From an uncultured Dokdonella sp. (GTDB lineage Bacteria > Pseudomonadota > Gammaproteobacteria > Xanthomonadales > Rhodanobacteraceae), in NCBI GenBank assembly GCA_934526015.1, contig CAKSZY010000001.1, positions 186,001-250,000 of the forward strand: a stretch of DNA of 64,000 nt, read 5' to 3'. The notes beneath the pieces are model-generated. The model worked only from the letters and a program-made list of their open reading frames with translations. It was not told the origin of the DNA and did no database searches. Made by a program: the position numbers and the translations under genes. Shown in pieces: positions 49,750 to 57,422 of this stretch. Every line of letters begins with the position of its first letter. The first letter of the stretch is position 1.

Positions 49750-50210
49750 TTTCACAGGTTCCGCTCGCCTCGGCGGCGCCCCGACACCGTCATCCCGACG
49801 AAGGCCGGAATCCATCTCCTTGCCTTGGCACTTCCCTCTCTCTGGCTGACGTGCGCTCGACGTTCCGCTCGCCTCGACGGCGAGCGTGTTGCATCTCTTT
49901 GCTTGCCCACTGCGCCGCAGGAGCGGTGCAAACGGCGCAGCCGGCCCCGAAGGGGCGGAGCGCAGGATGCGCGGAGTCAAGAGAAGTAACCAAGAGAAAG
50001 GGCACCCCGATGCCGCGGTCTCCGGGCATCCTGCCCTGCGACTTCGCGAGGGGGCTCCGGGGTTCGCCGACAGTGCATCCCTGCACTGACGTCGAACGGG
50101 CCGGCTTCCAGCCGCCCCCCCTGCGGGCTGATCCTGCGCCCCCTCTCCGCGCCATAGGGGTCCCGGTCAGCGCGCATCCTGCGCGCCCAGGACGAAGCAG
50201 ACTTCGCTAC
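49750..50210 (+). repeat. Intergenic repeat, related element C
   Basis: This stretch shares short modules with copy A (TTCCGCTCGCCTC twice, CACCGTCATCCCGACGAAGGCC, TTTGCTTGCCCA) in the same orientation. It then diverges into a different GC-rich body (CGGGCATCCTGCCCTGCGAC, CGGCTTCCAGCCGCCC). It looks like a second subtype of the same mosaic family. Together with copy B it fills the 1,127-base gap between the flavoprotein and the membrane-protein genes. I see no gene in that gap. Confidence 0.6.
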
Positions 50211-50214
50211 CGCT

Positions 50215-50706
50215 TTGTCTCGAGATTGCCGTTCGTCCTTCGATACCTCAGGACGAACGGAAAAGAGGGGCGCACCCGCTCTGGCTGTGTCTTCGGCTCT
50301 GGCTCTGGCTCTGGCTCTTGCGCTTGCTCTGCTCTTGACGTGCCCACCCCTGCAGCAGCGCCGAGGAGCGGAGCCGGCCGCCGGGGAAAGGCGAACTGTC
50401 CGAGGCCAGGGATGGCCGAGTTGTTCGCCGGCCGGTGGCTGGCGAGCACCGCAGGGGACCGGGCGGACGCAGTCCGTCCGGCGCGACTGCCGGGGTCGTC
50501 TTTCCTTTGGTTACTTTCCTTTGACGAGACAAAGGAAAGTAACCCGCTCGCCGCCGAGGCGAGCGGAACTTCGAGACAACATCATCAAGTGAGAGTGAAG
50601 TACCAAAGCCAGGAGCTGGATGACTCGCTGCGCTCGCCCCTTCGGAGCCATCCTTCGGATGTTCTGCGCGCTGCGCGCTTGTCCGGCCTTCGCCGGGATG
50701 ACGGTG
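50215..50706 (-). repeat. Long dispersed intergenic repeat, copy B (inverted relative to A)
   Basis: Reverse-complement partner of 265-715. It contains the 15-bp perfect hairpin 50509-50523/50530-50544 and a run of four GGCTCT units at 50295-50318, which copy A lacks. It ends near the promoter region of the membrane-protein gene at 50752. The repeat interrupts what otherwise looks like one + strand electron-transfer cluster. Confidence 0.75.
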
Positions 50707-50739
50707 TTAGGCACCAGCACACAAACACGACACCCCCAC

Positions 50740-50744
50740 AGGAG
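50740..50744 (+). promoter_or_regulatory. Ribosome binding site fixing a GTG start
   Basis: AGGAG ends seven bases before the GTG at 50752. The nearby ATG at 50756 is out of frame with the conserved membrane protein, so the GTG is the likely start. Confidence 0.6.
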
Positions 50745-50751
50745 CCCCCCC

Positions 50752-51657
50752 GTGCATGAGTCGATCCTGACCCACGCCCGCTCACGCTACCTGTGGATCG
50801 CCATCGCCCTTTGCGTGCTGTCGATCGGGCTGTATGTCTGGCACGAGCCGGATCCGGTGCCGAACGGCGGCACCTGGCTCGGCTACACCCTCGGCACGAT
50901 CAGCGCGCTGCTGATCGTCTGGCTGCTGCTGTTCGGCGTGCGCAAGCGCAGCTACTCGAACTCGCTCGGTTCGACCCGCGGATGGCTGTCGGCACACATC
51001 TACCTCGGCACCGCGCTGATCCTCCTCACCCTGCTCCATTGCGGCTTCCAGTTCGGCTGGAACCTGCACACGCTGGCCCTCGTGCTGATGCTGGTGGTGA
51101 TCTTCAGCGGCTTCTTCGGCGTCTACGCCTACCTGCGCTATCCCGCGCTGATGACGCGCAACCGCGAGAACGCCACCCGCGATGCCATGCTCGAGGAGAT
51201 CGCCGAGATCGACCAGAACGCGCTCTCGCTGGCCGACGGCATCGCCCCGGAGATCCATGCGGTGGTGCTGCGTTCGATCGAGAACACCCGCCTCGGCGGC
51301 GGCGTGTGGACGCAACTGCGCGCGCGCGACGGCTCCGATCTCGCGATCGCGCGCATCCGCAGCGCGATCGCCGAACGCAGCACGCAGATCGGCGCTCCGC
51401 CGCCGGCCTTGAAGGCCGGGCAGACCATCATCGCGATGGTCGATTTCCTCGCCGGCGGTGCCGATGACCGCCAGACCGAGGCGCTGCGCAAGCTCATCGA
51501 CATGCTCTCGCGCAAGCGCGCACTGGCCACGCGGGTCGCGCGCGACATCCAGTACCAGGCGATCATGGAAATCTGGCTCTACATCCACGTGCCGCTGTCG
51601 GTGACCCTGCTCGCCGCCCTCATCGGACACATCGTTTCCGTGTTCTTCTACTGGTAG
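50752..51657 (+). CDS. Five-helix membrane protein, candidate b-type cytochrome
   Basis: 301 residues starting with GTG. Predicted helices: LWIAIALCVLSIGLYVW, YTLGTISALLIVWLLLFGV, HIYLGTALILLTLLHCGF, LHTLALVLMLVVIFSGFFGV and, at the C-terminus, LSVTLLAALIGHIVSVFFYW. A charged helical loop of about 120 residues separates helices 4 and 5. Histidines lie in or at helices 3, 4 and 5 (SAHIYLG, LLHCGF, NLHTLA, YIHVPL, IGHIVS), in a pattern that could ligate two hemes across the membrane. Position between the ferredoxin fusion and the FHA-decaheme protein suggests a quinone- or heme-linked inner-membrane electron carrier. No family name recognised. Confidence 0.75.
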   Translation: MHESILTHARSRYLWIAIALCVLSIGLYVWHEPDPVPNGGTWLGYTLGTISALLIVWLLLFGVRKRSYSNSLGSTRGWLSAHIYLGTALILLTLLHCGFQFGWNLHTLALVLMLVVIFSGFFGVYAYLRYPALMTRNRENATRDAMLEEIAEIDQNALSLADGIAPEIHAVVLRSIENTRLGGGVWTQLRARDGSDLAIARIRSAIAERSTQIGAPPPALKAGQTIIAMVDFLAGGADDRQTEALRKLIDMLSRKRALATRVARDIQYQAIMEIWLYIHVPLSVTLLAALIGHIVSVFFYW

Positions 51658-51775
51658 GAGATCCGGCAAGCCATGAGCCAACCACGCAGCGGAAACGCGT
51701 CGCCAGGAACCGGAGCGCAAGCGTGATCGCCTGTACTCCTGCTAACGACGCCGGCCATCGACGAGGAACCCGCGC

Positions 51776-53473
51776 ATGCGCTGGTTGATCCGACGCGTCC
51801 TCAAGAAGGGCAAGAGTTCGGTTTCGTACGAAGAGGACATCCACTTCGGCGAAGTGCTGACCATCGGCCGCGCCGCCGACCAGGCGATCTTCCTGCCGGA
51901 CCTGCGCGCGGCCCTCAACCACGCGCGCGTGACCTCGCTCGGCAACGGGCAGTACCGGGTCGAATCGCTGATCGTTGCCGGCATCCGCGTCGACGGCAAG
52001 ATCACCTACGCGACGACGGTCGGCGCCGGCGCGGTGATCGAACTCGGTTCGACCCGCATCACCCTGCTCGACACGCGTGGCGACTATGACGCCGCGGTCG
52101 AGGTCGCCACGATCGACAAGAGCGAGCAGGCCGAACTGCTGGCCAGCCGCGGCAAGCCGACCACGCTGGCGCAGACCTGGCTCGGCAAGCGCTGGCCGTC
52201 GTGGCTCGGTTTCCTGCTCGTGCTCGGCCTGTTCCTCGCCCTGCCGATCGCCGGGCATTTCATGCCGCCGCTCGGCAGCCTGCTGGCGCACTCGCCGCTG
52301 CCCGGCGTCGGCGCCTGGAATCCCGGCGACCTCGACGCCGCCCACCGCCACTTCGGCGACGACTGCCGCAGCTGCCACCAGCATGCCTTCCTGATGGTGC
52401 GCGACACCGCCTGCACGACCTGTCACGCGCGTACCCGGGCACATGCCGATCCGCTGCGCTTCAACCTGCCGGAACTCGGCGAGACGCGCTGCGCGGCCTG
52501 CCACAAGGACCACAACGGCAACCGCGGCATGATCAGCAACGACCAGGCACTGTGTGCGGACTGCCACGACGACCTCAAGGCGCATACCGGCGGCGCCAGC
52601 TCGATCGCCGACATCGCCGACTTCGGCAAGGCCCATCCGGAATTCCACGTCAACCTGCCCGGTTGGGATGCGGCCGGCAACTTCCTGCCGAAGTCGATGC
52701 CGTGGTCGGCCGGACTCAAGGAAAATTCCGGCCTCAAGTTCGACCATTCCGTGCATCTGGATCCCGACGGCCTCAACACGCCGGGCGGACGCAAGGTGCT
52801 GGCCTGCGCGAACTGCCACCTGCCGGAACCCGGCGGCGCGGCGATGCAGCCGATCGCCTTCGAAACGATGTGCCGCGATTGCCACGCACTCGGCTTCGAC
52901 ACGCTCGCTCCCGAGCGCGAGGTCCCGCACGCCGACGTGCCGGCGGTGGTCTACACGCTCGACGAGTTCTACGCCCGGCGCGCGCTCGAAGGCGGCTACG
53001 CCGATGCGCGCGCGCCGACCATCGTGCAGGAACGCCGTCGGCCCGGCTCGCCGCCGCTGTCGCGCCAGGAAACCGTCGAGGCACTGGCATGGGCGCGCGA
53101 CCGCTCGCGCGAAGCGGCGCGCACGCTGTTCACCGGCAAGGCCTGCATCACCTGCCACACGATCGCCGCGCCCGGCCCGAGCAGCCCGGACTGGCGGGTG
53201 GCGCCGGTGCGCGTGGCCGGGTTGTGGTACGTCGATGCGAAGTTCAGCCATCTGCGCCACCAGACGATGACCTGCGCCGATTGCCATGCCGATGCCGAAA
53301 TCTCGAAGGCCTCGAACGACCTGCTGATTCCCGGCATCGACAACTGCCGGCAGTGCCATGCCGGCGCCCGCGCAAGCGGCAAGGTCGAGAGCACCTGCAT
53401 CGTCTGCCACGACTATCACCGCCTGCCCGACCTCACCCTCGACACGCCCCCGGCAGCGAGCGGAATGCGATAG
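51776..53473 (+). CDS. FHA-domain, membrane-anchored decaheme c-type cytochrome
   Basis: 565 residues. Residues about 15-105 resemble an FHA phosphothreonine-binding domain (VLTIGRAADQAIFLPD; RAALNHARV). One membrane helix follows (WPSWLGFLLVLGLFLALPIA, 140-159), placing the FHA domain in the cytoplasm and the rest in the periplasm. The periplasmic part has ten CXXCH heme sites: CRSCH, CTTCH, CAACH, CADCH, CANCH, CRDCH, CITCH, CADCH, CRQCH, CIVCH. FKFDHSVH-like heme-ligand histidines occur (LKFDHSVHLD; KFSHLRHQTM). It is a good candidate to take electrons from the inner membrane into the periplasm. ACGAGGA precedes the ATG. Confidence 0.88.
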   Translation: MRWLIRRVLKKGKSSVSYEEDIHFGEVLTIGRAADQAIFLPDLRAALNHARVTSLGNGQYRVESLIVAGIRVDGKITYATTVGAGAVIELGSTRITLLDTRGDYDAAVEVATIDKSEQAELLASRGKPTTLAQTWLGKRWPSWLGFLLVLGLFLALPIAGHFMPPLGSLLAHSPLPGVGAWNPGDLDAAHRHFGDDCRSCHQHAFLMVRDTACTTCHARTRAHADPLRFNLPELGETRCAACHKDHNGNRGMISNDQALCADCHDDLKAHTGGASSIADIADFGKAHPEFHVNLPGWDAAGNFLPKSMPWSAGLKENSGLKFDHSVHLDPDGLNTPGGRKVLACANCHLPEPGGAAMQPIAFETMCRDCHALGFDTLAPEREVPHADVPAVVYTLDEFYARRALEGGYADARAPTIVQERRRPGSPPLSRQETVEALAWARDRSREAARTLFTGKACITCHTIAAPGPSSPDWRVAPVRVAGLWYVDAKFSHLRHQTMTCADCHADAEISKASNDLLIPGIDNCRQCHAGARASGKVESTCIVCHDYHRLPDLTLDTPPAASGMR

Positions 53474-53493
53474 GCGGCCGCGGCCGGGTGAGC

Positions 53494-53499
53494 TATGAT
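53494..53499 (+). promoter_or_regulatory. Candidate -10 element before the lipoprotein gene
   Basis: TATGATCGG occurs here and again at 47187 before the first gene of the cluster. A second transcription start within the cluster is possible. The -35 is not clear. Confidence 0.25.
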
Positions 53500-53586
53500 C
53501 GGACGGAGGGCTGCGCCGGACGAATGTCGGTGGCGCAGGTTGCCGGGGAACCGCCAGCCAGCTGATTGCTCGCTACGGGAGGACGG

Positions 53587-55608
53587 ATGGGGATCGCCAG
53601 ATTCGGCTCGCTGCTGATCGGCCTGTCGTTGCTCGCTGCCTGTGGCGGCGGCAGCAATTCCACCAGCGACACGGGGACTACACCACCGGATGATTCCGGA
53701 TCCGGCGGCCCCGGCTGCTCCGGCTCGTGTGCCAGCGCCACTTCGTTCCTCAGCGAGGACGACGTCCGCAAGGTCATCGCCCAGGCGGCCAACGAAGCCC
53801 AGGCACAGGCGCGTCCGGCGGTCATCGCGGTGACCGACCGCGTCGGCAACGTGCTCGGCGTCTATCGCATGGCCGGCGCGCCGGTGACGGTCCGCATCGG
53901 CTCCGGGCGTGGCGTCGTCGGCGGCGTCGAAGGTCTCGACGTGCCGTCCGAACTCGCCGCCATCGCCAAGGCGGTCACCGGCGCCTACCTTTCCTCCGAG
54001 GGCAACGCCTTTTCCACGCGGACGGCGAGCCAGATCGTGCAGGATCATTTCAATCCCGGCGAGCGCAACACGCCGGGTGGTCCGCTGTCGGGCGTGCAGT
54101 TCTCGCAACTGCCCTGCTCGGATCTTTCCACCCGCCTGCGCGCCGACTTCGCCGTCGACGGCGGTCCGCACCGTTCGCCACTCGGACTGTCGGCGGATCC
54201 CGGCGGATTCCCCCTGTACCGGAATGGCGTGCCGGTCGGCGGCATCGGCGTCGCCGCCGACCCGGACTACACGCTCGATCCGAACATCCTCGACCGCGAC
54301 CGCGACATCGACGAGTTCATCGCCTGGGCCGGCAGTTTCGACTTCGGCGCCCCGGTCAACCGTCGCGCCGACCGCATCACCGTGGAAGGCAAGACCCTGC
54401 GCTTCACCGATGTCGAGTTCAGCCAGCTCGCGCGAAATCCGGCCAGCGCGCCGGCGTTCGCCAGCCTCGGCACGCTCGGCTCGGTGATCGCGGTTCCGGG
54501 TTATTTCGGCGGCAGCATCCGTGCCGGCACGGCGCATGGCCAGGTCGCATCCGGCGTGCGTCCGGAACCGGCCACCTATCCCGGCGTCGATGCCTTCGTG
54601 CTCGACGACGGCACCGGCAACAACCGCTTCGCCCCGCGCGCGGGCACCGATGGCGCCAGCGCGCTCTCCGCCACCGAGGTCAACACGCTCGTCGCCGAGG
54701 CCCTCGCGGTCGCCAATCGCGCGCGCGCCCAGATCCGCCAGCCGCTCGGCACCTCGGCCCGGGTGACCGTGTCGGTGGTCGACACCAACGGCGCCATTCT
54801 CGGCATCGCCTCCACCCGCGATGCGCCGGTGTTCGGCATCGACGTCTCGCTGCAGAAGGCGCGCACGGCGATGTTCATGACTTCGCCGGCGGCGGCCGGC
54901 GAGATCCTCGCCCGCGACACCGTGCGCTTCTTCAATGCCGCGCTGAACCTCGACGCCGGCCGCGTGGCGCTGTCGACGACGCGCATGCGCGAACCCGGCG
55001 AGTACGTCACCCGCCTGCGCGCCTTCCTCGGTCTGCCCGGCGCCCTCGGCGACGGCGCCATCGCCTTCGGTGCGCGCTCGGTCGGCAACCTCGCCCGGCC
55101 GTTCTACCCGGACGGCATCGAGAACGCACCGCCGGGTCCGTTCAGTCCCGCCTTCGCCGACTGGAGCCCGTTCACCACCGGCCTGCAGCTCGACCTCGTC
55201 TACACCACGGTGGCCCTGCACGTGGCGTTCTACCTGCAGCAGCTCGGCCTGGCGGTCAACATCGACGGCGGCGCCGACCTGCCGGCCCTGGACGATTCCC
55301 CGTTCGGCTGCGGCATCCCGGCGGTGGCCAACGGCATCCAGATCTTCGCCGGCGGCGTGCCGGTCTACCGCGGCAACACCCTCGTCGGCGGCATCGGCAT
55401 TTCCGGCGACGGCATCGAGCAGGACGACATGATCGCCTTCCTCGGCCTGCACAACGCCGGCGCGCGCCTCGGCGGCGCGATCGGCAACGCACCGCAATCG
55501 ATCCGCGCCGACGTGCTGTCGCCGCAGGGCGCGCGCCTGCGCTATGTCCAGTGTCCGCAGGCGCCGTTCCTCGACTCCAACGAGACCCAGGTCTGCGAGG
55601 GCAAGTGA
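53587..55608 (+). CDS. GlcG/HbpS-like domain lipoprotein
   Basis: 673 residues beginning MGIARFGSLLIGLSLLAAC, a lipoprotein signal with lipobox LAAC and lipidated Cys19, followed by a Gly/Ser/Thr-rich linker. Two regions resemble the GlcG/HbpS (DUF336) fold: AVIAVTDRVGNVLGVYRMAG and VTVSVVDTNGAILGIASTRD. VGGIGISGDGIEQDDMIAF near the end is also typical. HbpS proteins bind heme in some bacteria. It lacks CXXCH motifs. In this cluster it may be a periplasmic or surface-attached accessory of the cytochromes. GGGAGGA at 53577 fits the ATG at 53587. Confidence 0.8.
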   Translation: MGIARFGSLLIGLSLLAACGGGSNSTSDTGTTPPDDSGSGGPGCSGSCASATSFLSEDDVRKVIAQAANEAQAQARPAVIAVTDRVGNVLGVYRMAGAPVTVRIGSGRGVVGGVEGLDVPSELAAIAKAVTGAYLSSEGNAFSTRTASQIVQDHFNPGERNTPGGPLSGVQFSQLPCSDLSTRLRADFAVDGGPHRSPLGLSADPGGFPLYRNGVPVGGIGVAADPDYTLDPNILDRDRDIDEFIAWAGSFDFGAPVNRRADRITVEGKTLRFTDVEFSQLARNPASAPAFASLGTLGSVIAVPGYFGGSIRAGTAHGQVASGVRPEPATYPGVDAFVLDDGTGNNRFAPRAGTDGASALSATEVNTLVAEALAVANRARAQIRQPLGTSARVTVSVVDTNGAILGIASTRDAPVFGIDVSLQKARTAMFMTSPAAAGEILARDTVRFFNAALNLDAGRVALSTTRMREPGEYVTRLRAFLGLPGALGDGAIAFGARSVGNLARPFYPDGIENAPPGPFSPAFADWSPFTTGLQLDLVYTTVALHVAFYLQQLGLAVNIDGGADLPALDDSPFGCGIPAVANGIQIFAGGVPVYRGNTLVGGIGISGDGIEQDDMIAFLGLHNAGARLGGAIGNAPQSIRADVLSPQGARLRYVQCPQAPFLDSNETQVCEGK

Positions 55609-55609
55609 G

Positions 55610-57412
55610 ATGAAGCGAACCTCCCTCGCCGTCGCTGCCCTGTTCGCCCTTGGCCAGGCGCAGGCCGGCTCTGCCCCGGCCATGATGTCCGGCTGGCTGG
55701 ACCTGATCGGTGTGCTGCCCGCGCCGGTCTACGACCCGGAGGCCTCGCAGATCCCGCGGCGCCGGCCCGGCCATCCGTGGAGCCCGCGCGTCATCGCGCC
55801 GCCGCAGAATCCCGATGCCCTCGATCCGGCGCCGGTCGACCTCGCCGGCGCGTTCATCCCGGTGCCCGACCGCTGGCGGATCGTCGAATCGATCGGCCTC
55901 AAGCACCCGTGGCACGACCCCTACAACCACAACGTGCTCAAGGCCGACCGGCCGTTCCGCAACGGCGACGAGTTCTTCAACCTCAGCCTGATCTCCGACA
56001 CCATCGTCGAGCCGCGCTCGATTCCGACCCCGGTCGGCCCGCAGGCCACGTCCGATCCCGGCGCGCTCGATGTGCAGGGCGACATCGACCAGGTCATCTT
56101 CGCGCAGACGCTGATCGGCAACGTCGTCTATTACATCGGCGACACCACGTTCAAGCCACCCGACCACGAGTTCCGCGCCACCCTGGCGTTCAACTACAAC
56201 CACGTCCGCACGGAAGAAGCGCGCGCGCTGCTGATCGACCCGCGGCGCGGACGCACCCGCACCGACCGTTTCGTCGGCGTGCAGGAACTCTGGTACGACA
56301 AGCACCTGCGCGACGTCAGCGCGCGCTACGACTTCGACTCGCTGCGCATCGGCATCCAGCCGTTCAACAGCGATTTCCGCGGTTTCCTCTATCAGGACAG
56401 CCAGCCCGGCATCCGCCTGTTCGGCAACCGCAACGACAACCGCCTGCAATACAACCTCGCCTGGTTCCGCCGTCTCGACAAGGACATCAATTCCGGCCTG
56501 AACGACGTCGGCGAGAAGCCGCGCAAGGACGACATCCTGCTGGCCAACGTGTATCGCCAGGACTGGCCGATGCTCGGCTTCACCTCGCAGTTGACCCTGG
56601 TCTACAACCGCAACCGCGAGGACGAGGTCCGTTACGACTCCAACGGCTTCATCCAGCGTCCGGCCTCGCTCGGCGGCGAATACCTGCGCACCTACGACGT
56701 CGGCTACATCGGCTACAACGGCGATGGCCACCTCGGCCGGGTCAATCTCACCGTGTCCGCGTATGCCGCCATCGGCCACCAGACCCCGGGCGTGTTCATC
56801 GACGATCGCAGCGACATCCGCGCCGGCTTCCTCGCCGCCGAGGCCTCGGTCGATTTCGACTGGATCCGCGTGCGCGGCTCGCTGGCCTGGGCCAGCGGCG
56901 ACGACGATCCCTACGACACGCGCTCGAACGGCTTCGATTCGATCTTCGAGAACCCGGTGTTCGCCGGCGCCGACACCAGCTACTGGGTGCGCCAGAACAT
57001 TCCGCTGATCGGCGGCGGCGGCGTTGCCCTCGCCCAGCGCAACTCGCTGCTCGCGAGCCTGCGTTCGTCGCGCGAGCTCGGCCAGAGCAACTTCGACAAT
57101 CCCGGCCTGCGCCTGATCGGGCTCGGTGCGGACTTCGACCTGACTCCGGAATCCCGCGTCAGCGCGAACATCAACGAGCTCTGGTTCGACAAGACCGAAG
57201 TGCTCGAGGCCGCGCGTGCCCAGGCCGGCATCGGCAAGCGCATCGGCACCGACGTCTCGGTGGCGTGGATCTGGCGTCCGTTCATGAGCCAGAACATCGT
57301 GTTGCGCCTTTCCGGCGCGGCGCTGCTGCCCGGCAGCGGCTTCAAGGAACTCTACGGGACCAACGACTCGAGCTACTACACCGTGCTCGGCAATCTGATT
57401 CTGGCCTACTGA
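55610..57412 (+). CDS. Outer-membrane beta-barrel protein (porin-like) of the cytochrome cluster
   Basis: 600 residues with a signal peptide (MKRTSLAVAALFALGQAQA). After a ~130-residue N-terminal part come alternating hydrophobic/polar strands with many aromatic and charged ends (YYIGDTTFKPPDHEFRATLA; LRIGIQPFNSDFRGF; YNLAWFRRLD). It ends in VLGNLILAY, an aromatic C-terminus typical of BamA-folded barrels. The start is one base after the lipoprotein stop, and the stop abuts the next start region. By position it could sheath the decaheme cytochrome, as MtrB-type porins do, but I see no sequence likeness to MtrB. Confidence 0.8.
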   Translation: MKRTSLAVAALFALGQAQAGSAPAMMSGWLDLIGVLPAPVYDPEASQIPRRRPGHPWSPRVIAPPQNPDALDPAPVDLAGAFIPVPDRWRIVESIGLKHPWHDPYNHNVLKADRPFRNGDEFFNLSLISDTIVEPRSIPTPVGPQATSDPGALDVQGDIDQVIFAQTLIGNVVYYIGDTTFKPPDHEFRATLAFNYNHVRTEEARALLIDPRRGRTRTDRFVGVQELWYDKHLRDVSARYDFDSLRIGIQPFNSDFRGFLYQDSQPGIRLFGNRNDNRLQYNLAWFRRLDKDINSGLNDVGEKPRKDDILLANVYRQDWPMLGFTSQLTLVYNRNREDEVRYDSNGFIQRPASLGGEYLRTYDVGYIGYNGDGHLGRVNLTVSAYAAIGHQTPGVFIDDRSDIRAGFLAAEASVDFDWIRVRGSLAWASGDDDPYDTRSNGFDSIFENPVFAGADTSYWVRQNIPLIGGGGVALAQRNSLLASLRSSRELGQSNFDNPGLRLIGLGADFDLTPESRVSANINELWFDKTEVLEAARAQAGIGKRIGTDVSVAWIWRPFMSQNIVLRLSGAALLPGSGFKELYGTNDSSYYTVLGNLILAY

Positions 57413-57415
57413 GGA
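57411..57415 (+). promoter_or_regulatory. Ribosome binding site fixing the GTG start of the LVIVD-decaheme gene
   Basis: GAGGA overlaps the barrel gene stop (TGAGGA) and lies seven bases before the GTG at 57423, coupling the two genes. Confidence 0.55.
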
Positions 57416-57422
57416 CGACGAC

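Noticed and set aside
49605-50759. Open frames across the repeat block between the flavoprotein and membrane-protein genes
   Set aside because: Their peptides come from dispersed repeats and carry no domain or start signal.
51673-51726. 17-codon frame with ATG between the membrane protein and FHA-decaheme genes
   Set aside because: Too short, poor RBS spacing and no likeness; more likely untranslated spacer.
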